A DNA stretch of 64,000 nt from Clostridium estertheticum (GTDB lineage Bacteria; Bacillota; Clostridia; Clostridiales; Clostridiaceae). Position numbers and translations under genes: made by a program. How positions within the stretch are numbered: position 1 is the first letter of the stretch; each line of letters opens with the position of its first letter. The DNA is taken from positions 496,001-560,000 of the forward strand of contig NZ_CP086239.1 in the NCBI RefSeq assembly GCF_026650985.1, given 5' to 3'. Below the pieces are notes generated by a model, which had not been told where the DNA came from, did no database searches, and saw only the letters and a program-made list of their open reading frames with translations. Of this stretch, positions 1-8,094 are shown one piece after another.

Positions 1-1816
1 TATGTTATCAGGGAATTCATTTAATACTAATGGTGTAACTAATCCTAATAGTTCTATAGCTACGGGAGCTTCTAATTCAGCTGCAATGCCAGGAACTTAT
101 ACAGTAAATGTACAAAAATTGGCAGAACAAGCTAAAGTTGAAGGTACATCTCAAGATTCGATGGTAAAGGTAACAACTTTATCAAATTGGACAGGTGGTC
201 AAACTTTAAAATTTAATCTTGATGCTGATGGTGCAGGGACGGGTGTTGCAAAAGACGTTGACATAACGGGGCTAACAGGAAGCACTCCAGCTGAATTAGT
301 GGCCAGTATAAATAGCAAAATTGCGGTATCAGATTTAAATGGTAAAATGTCTGCATCCTATGTAAGTGATAGTACTGGTAATTACATTAAGTTTATGAAA
401 TCTGATTCTACAGCTAATATTACGTTGAAAAATTCCGGGATTGGAGGTACTACTGTTTCTGAGGTATCAAGTGCAGATGATTTAGTGATTAATAGTGGAA
501 TATCATCAGCATCCAAATTATCAGATTTGGGGATTACAGGTAGCTTTTCTTTATCCTATGATGCAGCTACAAATACGAGTCCTAAAATCATAGATACAAC
601 AAGCGTTTCTACTATTAAGGATTTAATGGACAAAGTAAATAGTGCAACTGGTGGAGAAGTTACAATGAGTATAGATGATACAACTGGAAAAATTTCATTT
701 CAGTCAAAAGATTACGGGTCTACATCAACTATTAAAATAGGTGAGGTAGATGGTGCAACTCATACAATAATGAGTAAGTTAGGGTTAGCTGGAGCAGTAC
801 CGGTAGTTGTAGGAACAGTTACAACAAACACAATAACTATTGCAGGTAAAGATGCTTTAGTAGATATAACTGCACCAGGGCAAACAACACCGACCACAAC
901 TACTCAAAATTCAAATAAATTTACAATAAATGGGGTTGCGTATAGTCTTGTTAGCAAAGGAAGCGCTAGCATAACTGTTACCAGTAATTCAGATACAGTT
1001 GTTAGTAATATGAAAAAATTCATTGAGGACTATAATTCCATAGTGTCTACAATTAATACAAAGTTAACAGAAAAAAAAGATAAGAACTATGCTCCATTAA
1101 CTGATGCACAAAGAACAAGTATGAGTGCAGACCAAATAACAACATGGGAAACTAAAGCAAAAGTTGGAATACTTCGAAAGGATGATAATTTAACTAATTT
1201 GATGACTCAACTCAGGGGGACACTTTATTCACCTGTATATAGTAGCTATAATAGTGCGGATGCTACTACTGGAAAAGTATCTTTAAAATTTGGTACTTAT
1301 GGGACTGGGGCCATAGGTATAGATACATCAACAGACTATTCAGATGGTGGCAAACTTGTGATTACAGATGAAAAAAAATTAAAAGATGCTATTGAAAATA
1401 ACATGGGTGACTTTAAAAAAATGTTTATTGGAGCATCTAGTACTGATTTAGATACAACTAAACCTTATGTAGGTTCCGCAAAATACAATGAAGACGGCAT
1501 ATTCTCAAGAATGGACAATATAATGCGAGACTATGTTGCATCACCTGGACTCGGCAAAGATGGGACTTATTCTTTGAGTGGATATATGAATATATTCGTA
1601 AATAAACAATATGATTTTGGTACCTCAGGTACTTCTGGTAAAAATACATTATCTGACCAAGTGTATAATAAAACATTAAGTATTAGTAAATTCCAAACAC
1701 AACTTAATGATGCTTCGACTAGGTATTATGCTAAATTTACGGCATTAGAAAAAGCTATGAATAAGTTAAATACACAACAGAGTTCACTAAGTTCTATGCT
1801 TGGAACAAGCTCATAA
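1..1816 (+). CDS. fliD: Flagellar filament cap protein FliD (5' truncated by window edge)
   Basis: FliD (HAP2) caps the growing filament and helps exported flagellin fold at its tip. The reading frame is open from base 2 and the visible protein begins inside the FliD N-terminal domain: the YTVNVQKLAEQAKV segment at about residue 31 normally lies about 100 residues into the protein, so the true start is upstream of the window. The centre is a Ser/Thr-rich beta domain. The last 60 residues are a helical coiled coil (KTLSISKFQTQLNDASTRYY...), typical of FliD_C. An FliT-like gene follows after 79 bases. The cap role is family knowledge; the truncation is read directly. Confidence 0.93.
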   Translation, partial: MLSGNSFNTNGVTNPNSSIATGASNSAAMPGTYTVNVQKLAEQAKVEGTSQDSMVKVTTLSNWTGGQTLKFNLDADGAGTGVAKDVDITGLTGSTPAELVASINSKIAVSDLNGKMSASYVSDSTGNYIKFMKSDSTANITLKNSGIGGTTVSEVSSADDLVINSGISSASKLSDLGITGSFSLSYDAATNTSPKIIDTTSVSTIKDLMDKVNSATGGEVTMSIDDTTGKISFQSKDYGSTSTIKIGEVDGATHTIMSKLGLAGAVPVVVGTVTTNTITIAGKDALVDITAPGQTTPTTTTQNSNKFTINGVAYSLVSKGSASITVTSNSDTVVSNMKKFIEDYNSIVSTINTKLTEKKDKNYAPLTDAQRTSMSADQITTWETKAKVGILRKDDNLTNLMTQLRGTLYSPVYSSYNSADATTGKVSLKFGTYGTGAIGIDTSTDYSDGGKLVITDEKKLKDAIENNMGDFKKMFIGASSTDLDTTKPYVGSAKYNEDGIFSRMDNIMRDYVASPGLGKDGTYSLSGYMNIFVNKQYDFGTSGTSGKNTLSDQVYNKTLSISKFQTQLNDASTRYYAKFTALEKAMNKLNTQQSSLSSMLGTSS

Positions 1817-1895
1817 TAGGCGCAATTTGAAATTAGTGATAATCATTGTTAACCTTCAATTGTAAATTTTCATTTTAAATAAAGTAGGTGATAAA

Positions 1896-2231
1896 TTGAA
1901 CTTAGAGGAAAATTTTATTGAATATAAAGATATCACATTGATTATTATTGAAACAGTTAAAAGAGAAGATTATGTAGGACTAGATGAAATGTTTAATCAA
2001 AGGCAGTTAATTTTAGATGATATAAGTAAATTAAGTTCTTCAAAAGAAGAACTTAATAAATTTTATATGCTATATGAAATAAAAAAATTAGAGGATAAAT
2101 TAGCGTCTGAGATGAAGTGTAGGGAAAAGGATTTGTTGGAGAAAATGAAAAATAATAATAAAAAGCAAGCTGGATTAGCAGGTTACAATAATATCTCATC
2201 TAAAGCTGTTTTCTTAAGTAAAAAGATTTAA
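1896..2231 (+). CDS. FliT-like small flagellar protein
   Basis: A 111-aa, highly charged, all-helical protein with no signal peptide or membrane segment. It starts at TTG 1896 behind a TAGGTGAT ribosome site. Size, composition and position directly after fliD fit the FliT family, the chaperone that binds FliD and regulates its export, but sequence similarity in this family is weak and I recognise it mainly by context. The last 20 residues are basic and probably unstructured. It ends the fliD transcription unit; the next 439 bases are promoter and leader of the main flagellin. Confidence 0.6.
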   Translation: MNLEENFIEYKDITLIIIETVKREDYVGLDEMFNQRQLILDDISKLSSSKEELNKFYMLYEIKKLEDKLASEMKCREKDLLEKMKNNNKKQAGLAGYNNISSKAVFLSKKI

Positions 2232-2250
2232 AATATATTTTAAAAAGGTG

Positions 2251-2277
2251 TAAAGTTATAATAAGATGTAACGATAT
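2251..2277 (+). promoter_or_regulatory. SigD (sigma-28) promoter P1 of main flagellin
   Basis: TAAA at 2251-2254, a 16-base spacer and ACGATAT at 2271-2277 match the SigD consensus TAAA-N14/16-CCGATAT with one mismatch. It would give a leader of about 385 bases. Confidence 0.75.
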
Positions 2278-2373
2278 AAATAGTAGAAGCAATTGGAACA
2301 AATAATAGTAATTAATTAAGAAATGTATTTTTAATATCATGTATTAATTTCTTAAATATATTTTAAAAAAGTA

Positions 2374-2400
2374 TAAAGTTATTATTAGATGTAACGATAT
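2374..2400 (+). promoter_or_regulatory. SigD (sigma-28) promoter P2 of main flagellin
   Basis: TAAA at 2374-2377, a 16-base spacer and ACGATAT at 2394-2400. It has the same spacing and the same single mismatch as P1, within the second copy of the 62-bp repeat. It would give a leader of about 260 bases. The cognate sigma factor gene, fliA, is at 35525. Confidence 0.78.
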
Positions 2401-2593
2401 AAATAGTAGAAGCAAAGACAAAGAAATATGCTTTAGGAAATAAGTAAATGAGGTTAGAAGGTTGCCAAACTTGCTACAAATCAACTTGATGTTTACAATG
2501 CTCTGAAAGCCTTGATATCGCATGATGATGAAGTTCAATAAAGAAGCAACGAAGAAAGATTGAAAAGCGACATTTCAACAATTTAGTTAGTAC

Positions 2594-2608
2594 AGCTCGC
2601 AACGAGCT
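2594..2608 (+). other. Short hairpin in flagellin leader
   Basis: AGCTCG at 2594-2599 and CGAGCT at 2603-2608 form a perfect 6-bp stem with a 3-base loop. It lies 20 bases upstream of the CsrA-type hairpin and has no T-run, so it is leader structure rather than a terminator. Confidence 0.5.
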
Positions 2609-2628
2609 TAACTATAAATAAGCAATAG

Positions 2629-2644
2629 AGGACAAGGATGTCCT
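2629..2644 (+). promoter_or_regulatory. CsrA-binding hairpin in flagellin mRNA leader
   Basis: AGGACA (2629-2634) pairs with TGTCCT (2639-2644) around the loop AGGA. The segment ACAAGGATGT equals the core of the CsrA high-affinity consensus (RUACARGGAUGU) with GGA in the loop. It lies just upstream of the Shine-Dalgarno segment CAAGGAGGAA, which itself holds two GGA motifs. In Bacillus subtilis CsrA represses hag through one upstream site and one site over the Shine-Dalgarno; this arrangement matches. csrA and fliW are not in the window. Confidence 0.72.
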
Positions 2645-2670
2645 ACTAAAAATTCAAGGAGGAATTTATA

Positions 2671-4389
2671 ATGATAATTAATCACAATTTAGGTGCAATG
2701 AACGCTAACAGAAACATGGGTATAAACGCAACAAATGCTAACAAATCAATGGAAAAACTTTCATCAGGTTTAAGAATTAACAAGGCTGGAGACGATGCAG
2801 CAGGTCTTGCTATATCAGAGAAAATGAGAGGACAAATCAGAGGATTAGATCAATCTTCAGCTAATGCTCAAGATGGTATTTCAATGATTCAAACAGCAGA
2901 AGGTGCTTTAAGTGAAACTACTTCTATAGTTCAAAGACTAAGAGAATTGTCAGTTCAATCATCAAGTGATACAAACAATGCAGATGATAGAACAGCAGTT
3001 CAAAAAGAAGTTGTTCAGTTAAAAGCTGAAATAGACAGAATAGGAAATACAACAGAATTTAATACAACTAAGTTAATTGATGGTTCTATTGGAGCTAAGA
3101 AGGCTGCAGGAGTTGATAATGCGGCTGTTCTAAGTAGTAATTCTGGAGCTGCAACTTCAAGTATACTTACTGCCGGTACAGTTTTTAATGGTGGTGCTAG
3201 TAAAATAGCTTCTGCTACTACTGGTATTGATGCTGCAACTCAAACTATTAAAGTTGATGGCGCAACAATAAACTTTAAAGTCACTCAAGCAGAATTACAA
3301 TCAACTGCAGGAGATACTACTGGAGCAAGTTTTGCTTCATTATTGAAAACAAAGATTAATGACGGTATAGACACTTATAATAAAACTTATGGTAAGAGCA
3401 TTGATAAGGTTGCAGTTAGTAATGATGCGACAAATCATATTCTTATCACATCAGGTGCTACTGGAAGTCCATCATCTATTTCAGTTACAACAACGGCAAC
3501 AGGAGCTGATAATTTATGGGAAATTGCTGGAAGTGGTGTTTCTGCAGCACCAGCAGTAGTAGTTGGTAGTACACCATCTAATGGACAATTAACAGATGCT
3601 GGTGCAGCTAATCTAGATGCACTTGTAACATCAGCAAATGTAGCTTCACCTGCTAAAACTAATATGACATTTACAGTAGACGGTAAAGATATAGCTATTG
3701 ATTTCAATTCTATTACAGGTGGTGCGGTAAAAGCTTTAACTGGATCTGCCCCTGCTAAAGGCGATGAAATGACAACTTTTGGAACAGCTTTACAAACAGA
3801 TTTAAATACAGCAATATCAGATTACAATAAAACAGTACCAACAGATAAGCAAGTAGCAAATGTTTCAGTATCTGTTAAAGATGGTGCGTTTGTAGTTCAG
3901 AGTGGCTCTAAAGACGCAACTAGTAGTATTAAATTTGATAATAGTGCTGCAGCTAACTTAATAGGAGTAGCTGGACAAAGTAGTTCAACACAAGGTGGCG
4001 GTGTAGACTTCCAAATTGGTGCTAACGCAGGACAAACAATGAAAATCACAGTTGGAGATATGAGAACAGCTGCTTTAGGAATTGATAAAATTGATATGTC
4101 AACTAAAGAAGGAGCACAAGCTGCAACTTCACTTCTTGACAATGCATTAAAATCAGTTTCAGGACAAAGGGCAGATTTAGGTGCATTCTCTAATAGATTA
4201 GAGCATACAATAGCTAATCTTGGAACATCAAGTGAAAACTTAACATCAGCTGAATCAAGAATTAGAGATGTAGATATGGCTAAAGAAATGTCTACATTCT
4301 CAAAGAACAATATTCTTAATCAAGCTGCTCAAGCAATGCTTGCACAAGCTAATCAACAACCACAACAAGTTCTTGCATTATTAAGATAA
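2671..4389 (+). CDS. fliC: Main flagellin (572 aa)
   Basis: Structural subunit of the flagellar filament, exported by the flagellar type III system. Residues 1-140 are the conserved D0/D1 helices (MIINHN start, KLSSGLRIN, AISEKMRGQIRGL, NTTEFN). Residues about 430-572 are the C-terminal D1/D0 helices (AESRIRDVDMAKEM, ending QQVLALLR). The central 290 residues are Ala/Thr/Ser/Gly-rich with almost no aromatic residues, a typical surface-exposed variable D2/D3 region. The ribosome site AAGGAGGAA is 9 bases upstream. Two SigD promoters and a CsrA-type hairpin precede it and a terminator follows, so it is probably monocistronic and the major filament protein. This is the most canonical of three flagellin genes here. 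Confidence 0.95.
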   Translation: MIINHNLGAMNANRNMGINATNANKSMEKLSSGLRINKAGDDAAGLAISEKMRGQIRGLDQSSANAQDGISMIQTAEGALSETTSIVQRLRELSVQSSSDTNNADDRTAVQKEVVQLKAEIDRIGNTTEFNTTKLIDGSIGAKKAAGVDNAAVLSSNSGAATSSILTAGTVFNGGASKIASATTGIDAATQTIKVDGATINFKVTQAELQSTAGDTTGASFASLLKTKINDGIDTYNKTYGKSIDKVAVSNDATNHILITSGATGSPSSISVTTTATGADNLWEIAGSGVSAAPAVVVGSTPSNGQLTDAGAANLDALVTSANVASPAKTNMTFTVDGKDIAIDFNSITGGAVKALTGSAPAKGDEMTTFGTALQTDLNTAISDYNKTVPTDKQVANVSVSVKDGAFVVQSGSKDATSSIKFDNSAAANLIGVAGQSSSTQGGGVDFQIGANAGQTMKITVGDMRTAALGIDKIDMSTKEGAQAATSLLDNALKSVSGQRADLGAFSNRLEHTIANLGTSSENLTSAESRIRDVDMAKEMSTFSKNNILNQAAQAMLAQANQQPQQVLALLR

Positions 4390-4414
4390 TAAGAACTTAT
4401 AAAAATATTATTAA

Positions 4415-4445
4415 GGAGTCAGGGTGAAAACTCTGGCTTCTTTTC
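4415..4445 (+). terminator. Rho-independent terminator after main flagellin
   Basis: GGAGTCAGGG (4415-4424) pairs with CTCTGGCTTC (4431-4440) in a 10-bp stem with three G-T pairs and the loop TGAAAA, followed by TTTT. It ends the flagellin mRNA; fliB starts 34 bases later and may use read-through. Confidence 0.8.
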
Positions 4446-4478
4446 TCTAATATGAATATTCTAGGGAGGCATAATTTC

Positions 4479-5723
4479 ATGAAAGAAGTAAGAAGAGTTG
4501 TACAACCAACTTATTTCAAGGCGTTTAAATGTATAGGCACAAAATGTGAGGATAGTTGTTGTATAGGGTGGAGTATATCATTAGATAAAGAGACCTTTAA
4601 GAAATATAAAAATTCTGCGAATGTAAAACTTAAGGAATTGTTTCATAAAGGTATTACAAGAAATAGAACCAATAATGCTAGTAATGAGGATTATGCCAAA
4701 ATAAAATTAAATAATAAAGGTGGATGCCCTTTTTTAAATAGTGAAAAACTTTGTAATATTTACTCTGAGTTAGGCGAAAAATACCTTTCTAATGTTTGTA
4801 CAACTTATCCGAGAATTGTTCATATTATAAACGGACGATTTGAAAAATCAGCTGTAACCTCATGTCCTGAAATTACGCGATTAGCTTTGTTAAATGAGAG
4901 TGGTATTGAATTTGAGGAAGTGGATGAAAATTTAAATAATGTAAATATGATTTTATTAAATTTAAGTACTAACGATATTAAATTTAGAAATAAACCACAT
5001 AAATATATTTTGGAAATTAGAATGTTCTCAATTCAAATAATCAAAAGTAGAGATTATGAATTGTGGGAAAGGTTAATTATACTTGGCTTGTTTTCTAAAG
5101 CAGTTCAAGATGCCACTGAAAGAAATGAAGTTGATAGCATACCAGGAATAATTGAGAAATATACTGATATGGTTGTAAATGGTGTTTTTAAAGATAACCT
5201 TAAAGATGTTCCGTCTCAAAGTGTAATACAGATGGAAATATTAAAAGAATTAGCTGAGGAAAAAATTCTCATAGGAGCATATAGTAAAAGATATTTGGAG
5301 TGCTTTTCTGATTTTTTACAAGGGATAAAATATGATGGGGAAATGTCAATAAATGAATTAGCTGATAATTACAATAAAGCATATGCCGATTATTATAGTA
5401 AGTTTATGTCTAAGTATGATTATATATTAGAAAATTTCTTAGTTAATCAAATATTCACAAGGTTATTTCCATTTATTGATGGTAACAACATATATGATAG
5501 TTATGTATTATTAACTATTGAATACAGCTTAGTAAAAATGCATTTAATAGGTATGGCAGGCTTTTATAAAGAAGCATTTGATATAGATAAAGTATTGAAG
5601 TTGATACAATCCTTTAATAAGGTTGTAGATCATAGTCATGATTATCTAAGGCATATAATGAAATTGATGAAAGATAATGAATATACAAGTGTTGCATATA
5701 TGGCTATATTAGTTAAAAATTAG
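4479..5723 (+). CDS. fliB: Flagellin lysine N-methylase FliB
   Basis: FliB methylates surface lysine side chains of flagellin. The protein has the family's N-terminal cysteine cluster: C18, C23, C27, C28 (CIGTKCEDSCCIGW), then GGCPF, LCNIY, VCTTYPR and SCPE, which together are the cysteine-rich (CxxCxxCC, PF03692-like) module expected to hold a metal cluster. The C-terminal 250 residues are helical and poorly conserved. I chose ATG 4479 because AGGGAGG lies 9 bases upstream; an in-frame ATG at 4452 overlaps the end of the flagellin terminator. The position directly after the flagellin supports flagellin as substrate. The main flagellin has abundant central lysines. Confidence 0.88.
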   Translation: MKEVRRVVQPTYFKAFKCIGTKCEDSCCIGWSISLDKETFKKYKNSANVKLKELFHKGITRNRTNNASNEDYAKIKLNNKGGCPFLNSEKLCNIYSELGEKYLSNVCTTYPRIVHIINGRFEKSAVTSCPEITRLALLNESGIEFEEVDENLNNVNMILLNLSTNDIKFRNKPHKYILEIRMFSIQIIKSRDYELWERLIILGLFSKAVQDATERNEVDSIPGIIEKYTDMVVNGVFKDNLKDVPSQSVIQMEILKELAEEKILIGAYSKRYLECFSDFLQGIKYDGEMSINELADNYNKAYADYYSKFMSKYDYILENFLVNQIFTRLFPFIDGNNIYDSYVLLTIEYSLVKMHLIGMAGFYKEAFDIDKVLKLIQSFNKVVDHSHDYLRHIMKLMKDNEYTSVAYMAILVKN

Positions 5724-5750
5724 ACAATAAGTATTGGAAGGATTTTTAGT

Positions 5751-6773
5751 ATGAACGAAGAAATGAAACTATATTTCAAGCATTTTGGAGAAAATAATAA
5801 AATAAGTGGTAATGTTGAGTTTGAAGGGGCCAAAGGTATCTATATTGGTGATTCGGTTGATATTTGTAATTACTCAAGTATAGTGGTTCATGAATTTTGT
5901 CATAATGATAAGGCTGAATGGAATATAAAGATAAACGACGGTGTGTTAGTGAATATAGGATGCATAATTCAAGCGTTTAATCAAATTGAAATAGGTAAGT
6001 ATGTTATGCTTGCTCCCTATGTGTATATTTCAGATAACAACCATGAATATTATAATTATAGATTGCCAATAAGAGTTCAATTATTTAAAAAAGAATTGAA
6101 TAAAGTATTAATTAAAGACGGTTCATGGGTAGGAACTGGAGCAAAAATAATAGGAAATATTACTATAGGATTTGGAGTAGTAGTTGCAGCAAATGCTGTA
6201 GTAATTAAAAATGTTCCTGACCATTGTGTGGTAGTAGGTGTTCCAGCTGAAATAATAAAAATATGTGATTATAGAACTGGTGAATGGATAAATGTAAAAG
6301 GTAAGGTAGACGTACTTGATGAAATAATTGCTAATAGAGGGATTTTTGAAGGTTATGACGAAGAAACTTCAGTGAAGATACTAGAGAAAGAGAGTAAAGA
6401 AGATAAAAAAGTGAATATTTTACACCAAAATTTAGATTATGATAAATTAAACTTAATAACCACCATTGAAGAAGGAATTGTTCATATAGTTAACAATATT
6501 GATGTGGAGAATTTTGATCAAACACTCAAGATATTAACTACTTTAGTTGAGGCGTTAACAAATATTCAATCTACAATTAGACCGCTAAAGGATAAATCAA
6601 TAAATAATAGTCTAGAGGATGATTTAAATGTTGAGCTATCTAAGATGATGTCTTATTTTGAAAAAAATGATATAGAAACCTCAAAGAAAGTTGTAAAAGA
6701 GTCTATTATTCCAATCTGCAAAAGTTGGAAAGAAGAAATCAAATTTATTCTTATGGGAGTTATTAATAAATAA
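5751..6773 (+). CDS. Left-handed beta-helix acyltransferase with C-terminal helical domain
   Basis: Residues 10-175 show hexapeptide-repeat (LbH) architecture of the maltose/galactoside O-acetyltransferase group: IGDSVDICNYSSI, VNIGCIIQAFNQIEIG, YISDNNHEYYN (the His-bearing loop), then WVGTGAKIIGNITIGFG and VVVGVPAEIIK. Such enzymes move an acetyl group from acetyl-CoA onto a sugar hydroxyl. Residues about 200-340 are an added charged helical domain that I do not recognise and that is unusual for the family. The gene follows fliB and precedes the other flagellin-linked genes, so acylation of a flagellin glycan is the simplest guess; no glycosyltransferase gene is nearby. The ribosome site GGAAGGA precedes ATG 5751. 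Confidence 0.7.
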   Translation: MNEEMKLYFKHFGENNKISGNVEFEGAKGIYIGDSVDICNYSSIVVHEFCHNDKAEWNIKINDGVLVNIGCIIQAFNQIEIGKYVMLAPYVYISDNNHEYYNYRLPIRVQLFKKELNKVLIKDGSWVGTGAKIIGNITIGFGVVVAANAVVIKNVPDHCVVVGVPAEIIKICDYRTGEWINVKGKVDVLDEIIANRGIFEGYDEETSVKILEKESKEDKKVNILHQNLDYDKLNLITTIEEGIVHIVNNIDVENFDQTLKILTTLVEALTNIQSTIRPLKDKSINNSLEDDLNVELSKMMSYFEKNDIETSKKVVKESIIPICKSWKEEIKFILMGVINK

Positions 6774-6789
6774 TATAGGAGGTAGTCAA

Positions 6790-6969
6790 ATGGATATAGC
6801 AGCACTATCGATGGTAATGAGTCAAGCAAATGTGCAGCAAAATGCAGGTATAGCAGTAATGAAGATGGCTATGGATACAGGTAAAGAAAATGCTACTCAG
6901 ATGACTGATATGATGAAGAATGTGGCAGTAGACACTAGTGTAGGACAAAACTTGGATACTTGGGCATAG
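6790..6969 (+). CDS. YjfB-family putative motility protein (copy 1)
   Basis: A 59-aa protein, MDIAALSMVMSQANVQQNAG..., ending GQNLDTWA. It fits the YjfB family (PF14070, putative motility protein): start MDI, an S..M.Q..V.Q..G....K..M helix and the closing GQ.LD motif. AGGAGGT lies 7 bases before ATG. The family's biochemical role is unknown; members often lie near flagellar genes. A second, diverged and longer copy lies at 7332-7775. In that copy the frame runs on after the GQNLD motif; here a one-base length difference near 6965 ends it at TAG. Confidence 0.8.
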   Translation: MDIAALSMVMSQANVQQNAGIAVMKMAMDTGKENATQMTDMMKNVAVDTSVGQNLDTWA

Positions 6970-6974
6970 TAATA

Positions 6975-7226
6975 ATGGATGAGAAAGAAGAACTAAAGCA
7001 AGAATTGCAGCAGCAGTTAGAGTGGGTGGAGTATAGGCAGAGGATGCTGGACATAATTGAGGAAAAGCTACTACAAATGAAAGAAATAACGGAACAGGCT
7101 AAGCAGGATAATCTAAGTTCAGAGGAAATCGAAGCAGTAAATATTAGTCTAAACAATCTAGCATCACAGGTCAAGGCGATAGATAGTGAAAGCAAAAGAA
7201 CAGAAGATAAGAAAATAATAGAATGA
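6975..7226 (+). CDS. Coiled-coil protein, frame-shifted partner of YjfB copy 1
   Basis: An 83-aa frame starting MDEKEELKQELQQQLEWVEY and ending IDSESKRTEDKKIIE. It aligns along its whole length with residues about 60-147 of the fused protein at 7332-7775. It overlaps no good ribosome site: the bases before ATG 6975 (alternative TTG 6960) lack AGGAGG. It may be translated by coupling to copy 1, or it is the detached C-terminal half of an ancestral fused gene after a one-base indel. Heptad-like Glu/Gln/Leu patterning predicts coiled coil. Function unknown. Confidence 0.5.
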   Translation: MDEKEELKQELQQQLEWVEYRQRMLDIIEEKLLQMKEITEQAKQDNLSSEEIEAVNISLNNLASQVKAIDSESKRTEDKKIIE

Positions 7227-7264
7227 GTATCAGTGGCGAAGTAGTAGCTACTGATGCTTGTTTT
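7227..7264 (+). terminator. Terminator after YjfB unit 1
   Basis: GTATCAGTGGC (7227-7237) pairs with GCTACTGATGC (7247-7257), then TTGTTTT. It begins at the stop codon of the coiled-coil frame. It is homologous to the terminators at 7776 and 9667. Confidence 0.75.
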
Positions 7265-7331
7265 ATAATAGTAGTACTCCTAAGTAAGTGTAACTTTAGC
7301 TTTGGGAAAATACCAAGTAGGAGGTAATCAT

Positions 7332-7775
7332 ATGGACATATCAGGAATATCAATGGAAGTGAGTTTACCAATAGTTCAACAACATCCTGATGCAGTAGTA
7401 ATGAAAACGGATACGGGTAAAGACCTAGGGAAAGAAAATGATAAACAAATGATAGAAAAAGTACATAATGATGCAATAGACTCTAATAGTGGACAGAATT
7501 TAGATGTAATTGCAGATAAGCAAATGGATAAGAAGGAAGAACTACATAAGCAGCAACAGCAGGAAATGAAGTGGGCACAGGATAATCAGAAAATGCTTAA
7601 TGTCAAAGAAGTAAAGCTACTACAAATGAGAGAGATAGCGGAACAAGGTAAGCAAGTCGCTGTTACTGAGCAACAACTAAGCAATTTTAATCATAGGCTA
7701 GATAAGTTAGCGCCACAGGTTAGTGCAATAGATAGTGAAAGCAAAAGAACAAAGGATGGAAAAAAATTAGAATGA
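7332..7775 (+). CDS. YjfB-like protein fused to coiled coil (copy 2)
   Basis: A 147-aa protein. Residues 1-55 are a diverged YjfB domain (MDISGISMEVSLPIVQQ ... SGQNLDVIA) and residues 56-147 are a Gln/Glu/Lys-rich coiled coil ending IDSESKRTKDGKKLE. ATG 7332 follows TAGGAGGT with normal spacing; a longer in-frame start at 7302 lacks such a site. The halves match, in order, the two separate frames at 6790 and 6975, so the units arose by tandem duplication. The Ala/Met-rich helix of copy 1 is less conserved here. Function unknown; context is the flagellin island. Confidence 0.65.
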   Translation: MDISGISMEVSLPIVQQHPDAVVMKTDTGKDLGKENDKQMIEKVHNDAIDSNSGQNLDVIADKQMDKKEELHKQQQQEMKWAQDNQKMLNVKEVKLLQMREIAEQGKQVAVTEQQLSNFNHRLDKLAPQVSAIDSESKRTKDGKKLE

Positions 7776-7817
7776 GCATCAGTGGCTATTGGATTAGCTG
7801 CTGGTGCCTATTTTATT
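7776..7817 (+). terminator. Terminator after YjfB unit 2
   Basis: GCATCAGTGGCT (7776-7787) pairs with AGCTGCTGGTGC (7796-7807), 12 bp, followed by a T-rich tail at 7809-7817. The remaining 200 bases to the next gene are AT-rich with only a weak SigD-like site. Confidence 0.78.
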
Positions 7818-8022
7818 ATTGTAGATGGGTATTTCTATTATGTAGAAAAAAGAGTAAAATCCAGTTATTGCCTTGCTATCCTTTTGAAATTTAAGATATT
7901 TAATTCATCAGTTTTTTAGTAAAACTAGATAAAATACAACATCTATTAGTTTAATTTATAATTGGTAAATATTTTGAATGATTTTTTCAAAATATTGAGT
8001 TAGATAATAATCTGTATTATGT

Positions 8023-8048
8023 TAAGGTATGGTAAAAATGGTCGATAA
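8023..8048 (+). promoter_or_regulatory. Weak SigD-like promoter of vWA flagellin
   Basis: TAAG at 8023-8026, a 15-base spacer and TCGATAA at 8042-8048 resemble TAAA-N15-CCGATAT with three mismatches. It lies 46 bases before the start codon. Weaker than the promoters of the main flagellin. Confidence 0.45.
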
Positions 8049-8094
8049 TTGAATGGTACATTAATTCTATATATTTTTGATAGGGGTGTTTCGT

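Larger units (their letters stand above)
2231..2415 (+). repeat. 62-bp direct repeat carrying duplicated SigD promoter
   Basis: Bases 2231-2292 and 2354-2415 are the same 62-bp sequence with 4 mismatches, offset by 123 bp. Each copy contains a complete sigma-28 type promoter, so the repeat duplicates the promoter of the downstream flagellin gene. The 61 bp between the copies are not obviously repeated. Confidence 0.85.

Noticed and set aside
6955-6980. Programmed ribosomal frameshift joining YjfB copy 1 to the coil
   Set aside because: No slippery heptamer or downstream structure is evident; a simple one-base indel explains it better.
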